NCBI RefSeq assembly: GCF_019977655.1
Contig: NZ_AP024849.1
Location: 5,303,001-5,367,000, forward strand
DNA: 64,000 bases
DNA from: Clostridium gelidum
GTDB taxonomy: Bacteria; Bacillota; Clostridia; Clostridiales; Clostridiaceae
Direction of reading: 5' to 3'
Below are positions 1 through 8,313 of the stretch, one piece after another. Numbering within the stretch: position 1 is the first letter of the stretch; each line of letters opens with the position of its first letter. The notes under the pieces are model-generated. The model saw nothing but the letters and a program-made list of their open reading frames with translations, was not told where the DNA came from and did not search any database. The translations under genes and the position numbers were made by a program.

Positions 1-55
1 TTGCTGATAATTTATTTGCAATTGGTAGAAATATTCTTTCTATTTTATCCATCAT
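1..55 (-). CDS. PTS sugar transporter EIIC subunit, N-terminal fragment (runs off the left edge)
   Basis: Only the first 18 codons are inside the window, reading MMDKIERIFLPIANKLSA, which is the usual start of a PTS EIIC permease of the glucose/N-acetylglucosamine/sucrose superfamily (an amphipathic N-terminal helix before the first membrane span). It follows nanE on the same strand after a 4-base gap, so the two are almost certainly co-transcribed. The neighbour suggests an amino-sugar substrate, but that is inference from context. Two adjacent ATGs (55 and 52) are possible starts. Confidence 0.6.
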   Translation of the reverse strand, partial: MMDKIERIFLPIANKLSA

Positions 56-59
56 ATAG

Positions 60-764
60 CTACACCCCTATCTTATTTATTTCATTCGTAAATTTTTTTG
101 TAATTAATTGTGGCCTAGTAATAATTGAACCTACTACAACACTATAACATCCTAATTCCAAAACACGACGTGCTTTTTCAGGCGTGTCTATGTTTCCCTC
201 AGCTATTACAGGTTTTGTAACATTAGCTAATATTTTTCTTATTAATTGAAAATCATTTTCCTCTACTTGTATACCTTTACTTTGTTTTGTATATCCTACT
301 AGTGTGGTTCCAATAAAATCGAAACCCAATTCATCAGCATGTACTGCTTCTTCATAATTTGAGCAATCAGCCATCAACAATACATTAGGATACTTTTGCT
401 TAATTTTTAAAAAAAATTCATCTAAATTCACATTATTAGGTCTTGTAGAACTTGTAGCATCAAGCGCTATAATATCAACATTTGCCTCTACTAACTCTTC
501 AACTTCAGCCATAGTTGTAGTAATATATACTTCACTGTCAACATAATCCTTTTTTACTATGCCAATAATAGGTAAATCAACATTTAGTTTAATCTCTAGT
601 ATGTCTTCTTTTGTATTAGCCCTAATTCCCGAAGCGCCACCTTCTTTAGCTGCTAGTGCCATCCTTCCCATTATAAATGAAGAATGTAATGGCTCATCCT
701 GTAAAGCTTGACAGGATACTATTAGTTTGTTTTTTATATCATTCAAGTTATCACGCCCTTTCAT
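60..764 (-). CDS. nanE: N-acetylmannosamine-6-phosphate 2-epimerase
   Basis: Converts ManNAc-6-P to GlcNAc-6-P in sialic acid and amino-sugar catabolism. The sequence carries the family's N-terminal block LIVSCQALQDEPLHSSFIMG followed by ALAAKEGGASGIRANT, the DATSSTRPN segment and a C-terminal phosphate-binding VIAEGNIDTPE / VVVGSIITRP, all of a TIM-barrel NanE. I chose the ATG at 764 (234 aa, the usual family length). The frame is open to an ATG at 839, but the extra 25 residues are not family-like and that ATG lacks a Shine-Dalgarno sequence, whereas 764 has a modest AGGGA upstream. It lies directly ahead of a PTS EIIC gene, fitting import and use of an amino sugar. No other nan genes are visible here. 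Confidence 0.9.
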   Translation of the reverse strand: MKGRDNLNDIKNKLIVSCQALQDEPLHSSFIMGRMALAAKEGGASGIRANTKEDILEIKLNVDLPIIGIVKKDYVDSEVYITTTMAEVEELVEANVDIIALDATSSTRPNNVNLDEFFLKIKQKYPNVLLMADCSNYEEAVHADELGFDFIGTTLVGYTKQSKGIQVEENDFQLIRKILANVTKPVIAEGNIDTPEKARRVLELGCYSVVVGSIITRPQLITKKFTNEINKIGV

Positions 765-956
765 ATATGTTATGTCCCTATTATATAGATAAAGGTTTTT
801 ATATTCAATATTGTTATACAATTTAGAAACTACTTTCATTTATTATTGAATATTGTTACCTAATACCCAAATATAATTGAAAGTAATTTCAGATTTAAGC
901 TAAACATCCCTGTGGTCAATGTAATGAATGTAGTAATAAAAAACCTGCCCATTATT

Positions 957-994
957 ATTACCCAAACCTTTTATACAAATAATGTTTGGGTAAT
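957..994. repeat. Isolated 11-bp perfect inverted repeat in the nanE upstream region
   Basis: ATTACCCAAAC at 957-967 is repeated inverted at 984-994 with a 16-base AT-rich loop. No T-tract follows on either strand, so it is not a typical intrinsic terminator. It could be an operator or an end of a decayed mobile element, because an IS21-like remnant lies just to the right. The rest of 840-1040 shows nothing else I can support. Confidence 0.4.
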
Positions 995-1041
995 ATTATT
1001 ATTTATAAAAGGAAGTGCGGACGGGGATAGATTTGAATTAA

Positions 1042-1137
1042 AAGCAAGATGTTATATTAAAATATATTAGAGAGGGAAAATCACAAAGACAAATAAGTAA
1101 AGAAACAGATGAGGTTATAGACATAATACTATTCTAA
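1042..1137 (+). pseudogene. Remnant of an IS21-type transposase (IstA) N-terminus
   Basis: A 31-codon open stretch encodes YIREGKSQRQISKET, which matches the helix-turn-helix that opens IstA-like transposases of IS21 elements (typical form: ..FREGKSQRQIAKETG..). It is bounded by in-frame stops at both ends, has no start codon of its own and no downstream continuation, so it is a fossil. An adjacent overlapping frame upstream (from about 1011) is also open, consistent with a frameshifted remnant. It is the only sign of a former IS21 insertion in the nanE-ROK gap. Confidence 0.45.
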
Positions 1138-1191
1138 ACACTTAAGCAAATTTGAAGCAACCCCTACTTAAATGTACTATTTATTAACCAT

Positions 1192-1223
1192 AAAAAAATA
1201 ACCGGCAATAAATACCAGCTATT
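1192..1223 (-). terminator. Intrinsic terminator after the ROK kinase
   Basis: On the minus strand a short stem (ATAGCTGG / CCGGTTAT, with a G-U pair) is followed by seven Ts. It lies about 30 bases after the stop codon of the ROK kinase. Confidence 0.55.
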
Positions 1224-1252
1224 TTTCGAACTATAAAGAAGATATATTATAA

Positions 1253-2161
1253 CTAAATTATTTTTTCTCTTTGAAGATAGTTACATAATGCCCCTAATTT
1301 ATTTGCATCATTTCCATATTTACATGTTTTTAAAACTGGCTTTATCGTTCCTTCCAGTCCACTATTCATCATTATATCTAATCTCTTATTTATTTCTTCA
1401 ACATAATCTTCTCTTTCACTTATTGCACCACCTAATATGATAACTTCTGGATCAAATGTATATTGAATATTATATATACCTACTGCCATAGTAAAATAAT
1501 ACTTATTTACTTCTTGAATTGCAATTTCATCACCTTTATTACATAATTCAAAGACTTCAACACCATCAATCCTATCTTCTTCTAAGCCTTTTAATTTTGC
1601 TACTTTTTTTGCTAACGCTGTAGTCGATCCTGATTTACTCCAACTAGTAAACTTAGGTTCTCCATCTAATTCACAGATTACTGAACAATAACCAAATTCT
1701 CCACCATGCTTGTGAATTCCACCATGAATCTTTTTGTCTTTAACTATAGCTCCACCTATTCCTGTTCCACATACAACAAATGCTAAATCTTTGTTTTCTT
1801 TACCAGCCCCAAGCCAACATTCTCCAAGTGCTGCACAATTAGCATCATTTTCAATCTCTACATCTAAATTGGTAGTTTTCTTTAAAACTTCTTTAAAATT
1901 CGGTCCATGTATATATGGAATAGCACTTAATCCTCCAATTACTCCTGTTTCACTATCTACTGCACCTGGTGCACTTATGGCAATTCCTTTAACATCATGT
2001 TTTACTTTCATTTCACTTGTTATTTTAATTAATTCACCGAAAAATTCTTCTGCTGTACTTGGACAACCAAATTTACCACTTTCATTAAATTCTCCTGCTT
2101 CATCAATTATAGACCATTTAGTAGAACTTCCACCAATATCAAAAACCATAAAATTTCGCAT
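1253..2161 (-). CDS. ROK family sugar kinase (probable beta-glucoside or hexose kinase)
   Basis: 302 aa, typical ROK length. The N-terminal ATP-binding DIGGSSTKWSII, the ENDANCAALGE segment with the catalytic Asp, VCGTGIGGAIV (phosphate 2 loop) and HGGEFGY are all present, so it should phosphorylate a sugar in the cytoplasm using ATP. The Cys-rich zinc motif of NagC/Mlc-type ROK proteins is not seen and there is no N-terminal DNA-binding domain, so it is a kinase rather than a repressor. It is downstream of a GH1 phospho-glycosidase gene on the same strand, an arrangement resembling bglK systems where an ATP-dependent kinase phosphorylates cellobiose or gentiobiose before hydrolysis. Substrate is inference. 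Start supported by AGGAGG eight bases before the ATG. Confidence 0.85.
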   Translation of the reverse strand: MRNFMVFDIGGSSTKWSIIDEAGEFNESGKFGCPSTAEEFFGELIKITSEMKVKHDVKGIAISAPGAVDSETGVIGGLSAIPYIHGPNFKEVLKKTTNLDVEIENDANCAALGECWLGAGKENKDLAFVVCGTGIGGAIVKDKKIHGGIHKHGGEFGYCSVICELDGEPKFTSWSKSGSTTALAKKVAKLKGLEEDRIDGVEVFELCNKGDEIAIQEVNKYYFTMAVGIYNIQYTFDPEVIILGGAISEREDYVEEINKRLDIMMNSGLEGTIKPVLKTCKYGNDANKLGALCNYLQREKII

Positions 2162-2335
2162 TTACAATCCTCCTGTTTTTTAACAATATTCTTTTAGTTA
2201 AGTTTTAAGCATATAATTAAATTAAGTTTCTCAATACAAATATGTTAAGCCATTCATGCAGAAAGATTTTAATTGTTAATAATTAATAAAACTCATATAA
2301 TTTAGTTTATACTAAAACATTTACACAATTCAAGT

Positions 2336-2374
2336 AGCTGTCTCAAAATTTTCATTTTTTGAAACAGCTTTTTA
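2336..2374. terminator. Hairpin AGCTGT-TCAAAA, terminator-like
   Basis: AGCTGTCTCAAAA pairs with TTTTTTGAAACAGCT and is followed by TTTTTAT on the plus strand. A hairpin with the same core (GCTGTTTCAAAAT / ATTTTGAAACAGC) recurs at 50308-50346, so the sequence is dispersed and not specific to this gene. The remainder of 2162-2335 is AT-rich with nothing recognisable. Confidence 0.5.
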
Positions 2375-2380
2375 TACTAA

Positions 2381-2472
2381 TTAAGGCACATGAAAATAAA
2401 TAACAAGTCCAAAGTTGCCATGAATATTTTTCATCAGGCAAAGAGATTTGTTATTTTTTTGATTGTGCCTAA
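2381..2472. repeat. Family A palindromic element, copy A1
   Basis: 92-bp element with outer ends AAGGCACATG and CAATC-type GATTGTGCCTAA, inner arms AATAACAAGTCC / GATTTGTTATTTTTTT and an asymmetric centre containing CATGAATATTTTTCATCAGGCAA. The same centre occurs in copies A2 (6728) and, inverted, A3 (62806), so these are homologous repeats and not just chance terminators. The T-run makes it a plausible bidirectional terminator. Its right end overlaps the stop codon of the GH1 gene: the TAG at 2471-2469 is part of the element's TTAGGCACA end. Confidence 0.75.
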
Positions 2473-3866
2473 AATCCATTATTTTGTGCAACTTCTTTAA
2501 TCCATTTTCCTGATTTCTTAATAGTTTTCTTTTGAGTTGCTAAATCTACAGCAATAAATCCATATCTGTTTTTATACGCATTAGACCATGACCAACAATC
2601 AATAGGAGTCCATGTATGGTATCCAAAACAGTTAGAACCTTCACTTATTCCCTTATGAAGATATTTTAAATGTTCTTTATAAAAATCAATTCTATAATCA
2701 TCTTCTATTACACCTTCAGCATTTATATATTTTTCTTCGCCTTCAACACCCATACCATTTTCAGAAATATACCAAGGGATGTTGTTGTAATTATCTCTTA
2801 TGTTAATTCCAATGTCATATATACATTGTGGATATATTTCCCACCCTCTATAAGGATTCATTCTTCTTCCTGGCATTTCATAATTATCAAAGTATTCATC
2901 TGGCATCCATCCCTTTGACTTATCAATTTCAGATTCCTTTGCCTTCACTCTTCTTGGTTGATAGTAATTTACTCCTAAGAAATCTATTGTATTATTTTTA
3001 ATGATTTCTAATTCTTCTTCAGTTGATTCCCACATAACATTGTCTTTTTCTAATATTTCAAGAAGTATTTCAGGGAAATGTCCTTTAATTGCTGGATCTA
3101 AGAACGAAGTATTGAAATAACTATCAGCTATTTCAGAGGCTTTCATATCTTCTTCACTATTTGATCTTGGATATGCAGGTGTTAAATTAAGTACTATTCC
3201 TATTTTTCCACCATCCTTATTACAGCCCATTTCTCTATAAGCTTTGATTACTTTTGCTGATGCTAGATTTAAGTTGAACATTACTTGAACAGCCTTCTTA
3301 CCATCAACCAATTTAGGATAATGGAATTGATATAAATACTCTCCTTCAACAACTACCATAGGTTCATTAAATGTAGTCCAGTGCTTAACTCTATCTCCAA
3401 ATAATTCGAAACACTTCTTAGCAAATAGTACAAATAAATCTACTACATGTTTAGATTCCCATCCACCATACTTGTTATATAATTCAACCGGTAAATCAAA
3501 GTGATGTAAATTCATAACTGGAATCATGTTATTTTCAATACATTCATCAATTACTGCATTATAAAATCTTACTCCATCTTCATCTACTTCACCAGTTTCA
3601 AAATCTTTTATTAATCTAGTCCATTGAATTGATGTCCTGAAACTATTTAATCCTGTTTCCTTTACTAATGCTAAATCTTCCTTATGACTATTATAAAAAT
3701 TTGATGCTACATCAGGGCCAACTCCATCAAAAAATGCTTCTGGCTCTATATCAAACCAATGATCAAATACACTATCATGTTTTTTGTTAAATCTACCTTC
3801 ACTTTGTGGACCTGATGTTGCTGATCCCCACCAAAAATTTTCTGGGAATTTAAATTGTAAACTCAT
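2469..3866 (-). CDS. Glycoside hydrolase family 1, probable 6-phospho-beta-glucosidase
   Basis: 465 aa, full length for GH1. N-terminal FPENFWWGSATSGPQSEG is the family signature. TTFNEPMVV (about residue 165) carries the acid/base Glu and YISENGMG (about 365) the nucleophile Glu. The C-terminal SWSNAYKNRYGFIAVD with a following Lys-rich stretch (LATQKKTIKKSGKW) resembles the phosphate-recognising loop of 6-phospho enzymes. It should split phosphorylated or plain beta-glucosides in the cytoplasm; which of the two is uncertain. AGGAGG precedes the ATG. It is upstream of the ROK kinase, separated by two palindromic repeats. The stop codon TAG is contributed by repeat A1. Confidence 0.85.
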   Translation of the reverse strand: MSLQFKFPENFWWGSATSGPQSEGRFNKKHDSVFDHWFDIEPEAFFDGVGPDVASNFYNSHKEDLALVKETGLNSFRTSIQWTRLIKDFETGEVDEDGVRFYNAVIDECIENNMIPVMNLHHFDLPVELYNKYGGWESKHVVDLFVLFAKKCFELFGDRVKHWTTFNEPMVVVEGEYLYQFHYPKLVDGKKAVQVMFNLNLASAKVIKAYREMGCNKDGGKIGIVLNLTPAYPRSNSEEDMKASEIADSYFNTSFLDPAIKGHFPEILLEILEKDNVMWESTEEELEIIKNNTIDFLGVNYYQPRRVKAKESEIDKSKGWMPDEYFDNYEMPGRRMNPYRGWEIYPQCIYDIGINIRDNYNNIPWYISENGMGVEGEEKYINAEGVIEDDYRIDFYKEHLKYLHKGISEGSNCFGYHTWTPIDCWSWSNAYKNRYGFIAVDLATQKKTIKKSGKWIKEVAQNNGF

Positions 3867-4034
3867 TTTTTGCCTCCTTTTATACTTATAACTTTTTATT
3901 ATAAGTTGTATTCTTGTTATTATTCATAAGTTAATTATACTATGCTATTTAAAAGTACTCAATATATGCCATGTCTTTTATTTTGTATTAATCATATCTT
4001 TTCATGTAGAATAATAATCTTATTCTATTTTTTT

Positions 4035-4068
4035 ATACATTGAATTATAAATTATTAATTCAATGTAT
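4035..4068. repeat. 13-bp perfect palindrome upstream of the GH1 gene
   Basis: ATACATTGAATTA and TAATTCAATGTAT with an 8-base AT spacer. There is no T-tract. It lies about 170 bases upstream of the GH1 start, so an operator is possible, but nothing identifies the regulator. Confidence 0.35.
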
Positions 4069-4154
4069 AAATTAAGTTCTTACTATTTTATAGTTGAATA
4101 TTTATTTTTTTTAATGATATTAATAAAATTTAAATATCATATTTTATTTTTAAA

Positions 4155-4193
4155 AAAATCCCCTGAAATAATCTTATTATTTCAGGGGATTTT
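4155..4193 (-). terminator. Intrinsic terminator of the aro operon
   Basis: Strong hairpin AAAATCCCCTGAAATAA / TTATTTCAGGGGATTTT with a 5-base loop, running into a T-rich tract on the minus strand, 10 bases after the tyrA stop codon. The near-perfect symmetry makes it usable in both directions. Confidence 0.85.
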
Positions 4194-4202
4194 CTTGGAA
4201 TC

Positions 4203-5036
4203 TTATAATTTTTCGCGTCTCTTAGTTGACTTTATAAATATTTCTTTAAGTGCTTCTTTATCATCATTCTCTATTGCATCTTTTATTTTATCTAGCTCTG
4301 TTTCGAAATTTTCTATACTTTTGAGCAAATTCGTCTTATTTCCCAGGAAAAGTTCACTCCAAAGATCTTCATTTATATTAGCTATTCTTGTTAAATCTCT
4401 ATAGCTGTCTCCAATAAAGCTTCCAGTTTCTCTTCCTTCTACATCACTGTTAACTAATGCCACAGCTAATGAATGTGGAAGTTGGCTTGTAAATCCAATC
4501 ATTTCATCATGATATTCAGGAGTTATTCTTTTAACTCTTTTAAATCCAATTTTATAAACTAACTCTTCTATCATGTTTAAATTTTCTTCTTTATTTCTAG
4601 CTACTGGAGTTAAAATATAATTTGCACCTTTAAAAACTGTACTGCTTGCAAAATCTATCCCCTTCTTTTCTCTTCCTGCCATTGGATGTCCAAAAACGAA
4701 GTCAATATTTTCAGGTAATATTTTTACTATGTCTTCAATAAACAGTTTTTTAATACCAGTTGCATCTGTTATTACTGCACCATCTTTGAAGTTATCTTTA
4801 TTATCAATAATAAATTGTTTAACTAATCTAGGATATAAAGATATAATTATAAAATCTGCATTTTTAACAATCTCTTGCCCATTTGTAAAGCCCTCTTTTA
4901 TTAATCCAAGGTTCTTAGCCTTTTTGAGCGATTCCTCATTAATATCTATTCCATATACCTCATCATACCCTGCTTCTTTCAACGCCATGGTAAATGAGCC
5001 TCCAATTACTCCAAGACCTACAACTACTATTTTCAT
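4203..5036 (-). CDS. tyrA: Prephenate dehydrogenase
   Basis: 277 aa. Oxidative decarboxylation of prephenate to 4-hydroxyphenylpyruvate, the committed step to tyrosine. N-terminal Rossmann motif GLGVIGGSFTMAL binds NAD(P)+. FGHPMAGREKKGIDFAS (about residue 117-133) and the SQLPHSLAVAL segment (about 190) are the substrate-site motifs of TyrA. It lacks a C-terminal ACT domain and a fused chorismate mutase; the mutase activity is supplied by pheA in the same operon. Last gene of the shikimate operon, 20 bases after aroF, and followed by the operon terminator. Confidence 0.93.
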   Translation of the reverse strand: MKIVVVGLGVIGGSFTMALKEAGYDEVYGIDINEESLKKAKNLGLIKEGFTNGQEIVKNADFIIISLYPRLVKQFIIDNKDNFKDGAVITDATGIKKLFIEDIVKILPENIDFVFGHPMAGREKKGIDFASSTVFKGANYILTPVARNKEENLNMIEELVYKIGFKRVKRITPEYHDEMIGFTSQLPHSLAVALVNSDVEGRETGSFIGDSYRDLTRIANINEDLWSELFLGNKTNLLKSIENFETELDKIKDAIENDDKEALKEIFIKSTKRREKL

Positions 5037-5056
5037 ATCTATAGCTCCTTCAAGTC

Positions 5057-6070
5057 CTAAATTTCTTTATCTTCTATAGCAGCTACAGCTTTAACTTTAC
5101 TCATTAATACATCAAATTGATCTGGAGTAAGTGATTGTTGTCCATCACTTAATGCATTTTCAGGATCATTATGAACTTCTATCATAAGTCCATCAGCACC
5201 AGCCATTATAGCTGCTTTAGCCATTGGTTCTACAAGGTATGCGTATCCTCCTGCATGACTTGGATCAACAATTATTGGTAAATGTGATAATCTCTTAATT
5301 ACTGGAATCGCTTGTAAATCTAATGTGTTTCTTGTAATAGTTTCAAATGTTCTTATTCCTCGCTCGCAAAGAATTACATTTTCATTTCCACCAGCCATAA
5401 TGTATTCAGCTGACATAAGCCATTCTTCTATAGTTGCAGATAAACCTCTCTTTAAAAGAATAGGTGTCTTAGTCTTACCAATTTGCTTTAATAAATCAAA
5501 GTTTTGCATATTTCTAGCACCAATTTGAATCATATCAACATTTTCAACAAACTCATCTAAGTAATCTGTAGACATAAGTTCAGTTACTATTGGAAGTCCT
5601 GTTTCTTTTTTTGCTATCTTTAAAAGTTTTAATCCTTCAAGTTCTAGACCTTGGAAACTATATGGCGAAGTTCTTGGCTTAAATGCTCCTCCTCTTAAGA
5701 AGTTAGCTCCAGCTTTCTTTACTCTCTTTGCAATTTCAATAATTTGTTCTTCGCTTTCAACAGAACATGGACCAGCCATTATTCCAAGTCTTCCGCCACC
5801 AACTATTGATCCTTCAACATTAACAACAGTATCTTCTGGCTTAAATATTCTATTAGCTTTCTTAAAAGGTTCTTGAACTTTCATAACTCTATCTACACCT
5901 TTAAGCACTTGTATTTTCTTAGGATCTAATATAGAAGTATCTCCTACTGCTCCTATTATGTAGTATGTGTCTCCCTTAGAAAGATTAGTTTCTAAGCCTT
6001 TTGATTCAACTAATGCTTTTACCTTTCCTACTTCTTCATCGCTTGCTTTTGGGTTCATAATAATTATCAT
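5057..6070 (-). CDS. aroF: 3-deoxy-7-phosphoheptulonate synthase (DAHP synthase, type I-beta)
   Basis: 337 aa. Condenses PEP and erythrose-4-phosphate, the entry reaction of the shikimate pathway. Residues 1-70 form the ferredoxin-like regulatory domain found in Thermotoga- and Clostridium-type enzymes (used for Tyr/Phe feedback in characterised members). AGPCSVES at residues 99-106 starts the catalytic barrel, with GGAFKPRTSPYSFQG, LLKRGLSAT and PIIVDPSHAGG following. Although it catalyses the first step, it is the penultimate gene of the operon, between aroQ and tyrA. Start supported by AGGAGGAG seven bases upstream. Confidence 0.95.
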   Translation of the reverse strand: MIIIMNPKASDEEVGKVKALVESKGLETNLSKGDTYYIIGAVGDTSILDPKKIQVLKGVDRVMKVQEPFKKANRIFKPEDTVVNVEGSIVGGGRLGIMAGPCSVESEEQIIEIAKRVKKAGANFLRGGAFKPRTSPYSFQGLELEGLKLLKIAKKETGLPIVTELMSTDYLDEFVENVDMIQIGARNMQNFDLLKQIGKTKTPILLKRGLSATIEEWLMSAEYIMAGGNENVILCERGIRTFETITRNTLDLQAIPVIKRLSHLPIIVDPSHAGGYAYLVEPMAKAAIMAGADGLMIEVHNDPENALSDGQQSLTPDQFDVLMSKVKAVAAIEDKEI

Positions 6071-6140
6071 TTTTAATCTCCTCCTGTACTTCTACTTTTA
6101 ATTTTAGTTTTTTTCTTCTACTATACTTCTATACTACCTT

Positions 6141-6181
6141 TCAGTTGACAGTTGACAATGTACAATTGACAATTATCCATT
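6141..6181. repeat. AT-rich heptad repeat (family C: CAGTTGACAGTTGACAATG...)
   Basis: Short tandem heptads of the form CAGTTGACAGTTGACAATG followed by TACAATTGACAATTA in the aroF-aroQ gap. Relatives occur at 9480-9500, 9605-9640, 43935-43988 and 50535-50553. They contain self-complementary TTAAC/GTTAA and TGTACA units. Function unknown. Confidence 0.5.
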
Positions 6182-6196
6182 GATTTATATAATAAA

Positions 6197-6637
6197 CTAT
6201 TTAGGCATTTTTTTCAATTCTAATGCCTTAATAGCTAATAAATATCCATTTTCTCCAAAACCACACATTTGTCCTATACAAGCTGGTGCAGTAACAGATA
6301 TTTTTCTAAATTCCTCTCTTACATGTATATTTGATAAATGGACTTCAACTGTATCTATATTAGTCCCTTTTATTGCATCATGAATTGCATAACTATAATG
6401 AGTATAAGCTCCTGGATTTATTATTATTCCATCATAATTTTCAAAATATGCTTTTTGAAGCTCATCAATAATTTCACCTTCACAGTTGCTTTGAAATAAT
6501 GTTATTTCATGACCTCGCCTTTTGCCTTCTTCTTTGATATATTCACATATATCTTCAAAAGATTTTGTTCCATAAATACCTTTTTCCCTAACCCCAACCA
6601 TATTTAAGTTGGGTCCATTAATAACCATAATCTTCAC
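6197..6637 (-). CDS. aroQ: 3-dehydroquinate dehydratase, type II
   Basis: 146 aa, the normal length of the small dodecameric type II enzyme. It dehydrates 3-dehydroquinate to 3-dehydroshikimate. N-terminal INGPNLNMVGVREKGIYG includes the catalytic Arg/Tyr loop. IINPGAYTHYSYAIHDAI and EVHLSNIHVREEFR carry the other active-site motifs (catalytic His in the HLSNI region). The start codon is GTG at 6637, chosen because GGAGGAG lies seven bases upstream. It follows aroK across a gap that contains palindrome A2. Confidence 0.93.
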   Translation of the reverse strand: MKIMVINGPNLNMVGVREKGIYGTKSFEDICEYIKEEGKRRGHEITLFQSNCEGEIIDELQKAYFENYDGIIINPGAYTHYSYAIHDAIKGTNIDTVEVHLSNIHVREEFRKISVTAPACIGQMCGFGENGYLLAIKALELKKMPK

Positions 6638-6727
6638 GTTTACTCCTCCTTTCTAAATTTTATATAATATTTAAAATTATTAAAACAAATATTCATTTTT
6701 AAGTATTTGCGTAAATCTAGTTTTTAC

Positions 6728-6893
6728 TTAAGTCACATGAAAATAAATAACAAGTCCAAAACTGCCATGGATATTTTTCATCAGGCAAGGAAGTAAAGTG
6801 CCATCATAGCGAGCCTATTATGGCATTTTGCTGACGAAGGATAATGGAAAATAGGCTGGCAGATGGACTTGTTATTTTTTTGATTGTGCCTAA
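6728..6893. repeat. Family A palindromic element, copy A2 (expanded), inside the aro operon
   Basis: 166 bp, between aroK and aroQ. Outer ends AAGTCACATG and GATTGTGCCTAA, inner arms AATAACAAGTCC / GGACTTGTTATTTTTTT. Its centre shares CATGGATATTTTTCATCAGGCAA with A1 and has in addition about 75 bp with its own imperfect inverted repeats (GTGCCATCATAGCGAGCC, GAAAATAGGCTGGCAGATGG). The element end supplies the aroK stop codon (TAG at 6892-6890). With its T-run on the plus strand and A-rich opposite arm, it could partly terminate or process the operon transcript between aroK and aroQ. Confidence 0.75.
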
Positions 6894-7399
6894 TCTATTA
6901 TTAAATTAAATTTAATTAGTTTTTCCATTATATCTATTGTATTTCTAAGTCCTTTATCATTTTTAACTATATCATCTGCAGATGATTTATATAATTCATA
7001 ACGTTCTTCATATAACTTAATTAGTTTTTCTCTTCCTTCTTTAAGCAACGGTCTTTTTGAAATATCTACATCATTTAAAAGTTCTTCAAGTGGTCTATCT
7101 ATAAAAATAATATAGGATTCTTTTTTTAATATTCCAATATTCTCTTTTCTTTTTATTACTCCTCCACCAGAAGAAATTAATACATTACTCCTTTCTGACA
7201 ATTCTGTGCAGGCTAGAGTTTCAAAGTCTCTAAAATAATCCTCTCCATGTTCAAAAAGCTGTGGGATTGTCTTAGCTGTCATCTTTTCAATATAATTATC
7301 CATATCAATAAATTTAAGATTTAATTCTTTACTTATCAATTTACCAATCGTACTTTTGCCGCATCCTGGCATACCAATAAGTACTATTTTATTTTTCAT
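6890..7399 (-). CDS. aroK: Shikimate kinase
   Basis: About 169 aa. ATP-dependent phosphorylation of shikimate at O3. The P-loop GMPGCGKSTIGK is at the N-terminus, followed by FIDMDNYIE (shikimate-binding Asp), the FRDFE motif with the conserved Arg, and ISSGGGVIKR. C-terminal RPLLKEGREKL corresponds to the lid region. I prefer the ATG at 7399, preceded by AGGTGGAG, although a GTG at 7408 also lies in frame immediately after the aroE stop. Translationally close to aroE. Its TAG stop codon is part of repeat A2, so the C-terminus may have been reset by that element. Confidence 0.92.
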   Translation of the reverse strand: MKNKIVLIGMPGCGKSTIGKLISKELNLKFIDMDNYIEKMTAKTIPQLFEHGEDYFRDFETLACTELSERSNVLISSGGGVIKRKENIGILKKESYIIFIDRPLEELLNDVDISKRPLLKEGREKLIKLYEERYELYKSSADDIVKNDKGLRNTIDIMEKLIKFNLIID

Positions 7400-7408
7400 A
7401 TACTCCAC

Positions 7409-8221
7409 CTACTTGAATTCATCTTGAAACATTGAATATAATTCTTGTGTCACATTATTATCAAGGGTAGCCCCTTGCCATATTTCCTCAGCTTTTATAG
7501 CTTGACCAACTAACATTTCAATTCCACCACATACTTTTTTATTTAAAGTTTTTCCTATTTTTAAAAATTGTGTTTCCTTCGGATTATAAATTAAGTCTAT
7601 TAGTGCATCGAAGTTAGATATTATATCTTCATGAACTGCAGTTTCATCCATATGTGGATACATTCCAAGAGGCGTTGAATTTATTAAAATATCCCCTTTT
7701 ATATGTGTTATTTCACCATAGGATTTACATTCAATTCTATTATTATCATAACCTGAACTATCCTTACCTTTTCTTGAAACTAAATAAATCTTTTTTATTT
7801 CTTCATCTAAAAGATAATTAATTACAGCCTTAGCAGCTCCACCATTTCCAAGTACCATTGCTATACTATCTTTAACTTTAATATCATTATTTTTTATAAT
7901 GGTTCCAAAACCAAAATAATCTGTATTATAGCCATATAACTTTCCATTATTTAAATAAATAGTGTTTACTGCGCCTATTTTTTTTGCTTCCTCTGATATA
8001 AAATCTAAATATTTCATTACATCTTGCTTATAAGGAATAGTTACATTAACTCCCTTTATTTTAAGAATCTTTAATGAATCTACAGCCTTTCCTAAATCTT
8101 CTTTCTCTACTTCAAAAAGCTTATATGCCCCTTCAATATCTAAAGCTTTAAAAAGTGTATTATGAATCTTCGGTGAAAGACTATGTGGCAACTTTTCTCC
8201 TATCAATCCGTAAAAGTCCAA
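7409..8221 (-). CDS. aroE: Shikimate dehydrogenase
   Basis: 270 aa. NADPH-dependent reduction of 3-dehydroshikimate. N-terminal YGLIGEKLPHSLSPKIHN is the substrate-binding signature. GVNVTIPYKQDVMKYLD contains the catalytic Lys. VLGNGGAAKAVINYL is the nucleotide loop, and NSTPLGMYP and GGIEMLVGQA follow as expected. The start is a TTG at 8221 preceded by GGGGGG six bases upstream; no ATG with comparable support exists nearby. It lies between pheA and aroK. Confidence 0.93.
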   Translation of the reverse strand: MDFYGLIGEKLPHSLSPKIHNTLFKALDIEGAYKLFEVEKEDLGKAVDSLKILKIKGVNVTIPYKQDVMKYLDFISEEAKKIGAVNTIYLNNGKLYGYNTDYFGFGTIIKNNDIKVKDSIAMVLGNGGAAKAVINYLLDEEIKKIYLVSRKGKDSSGYDNNRIECKSYGEITHIKGDILINSTPLGMYPHMDETAVHEDIISNFDALIDLIYNPKETQFLKIGKTLNKKVCGGIEMLVGQAIKAEEIWQGATLDNNVTQELYSMFQDEFK

Positions 8222-8313
8222 GTTAATCCCCCCTTGTAGTTGATTAATAATGAATTATGAATAATTAAGGAATTTCCTCCTTCATTTTTCATCATTCCTC
8301 ATTAATCATTCAT

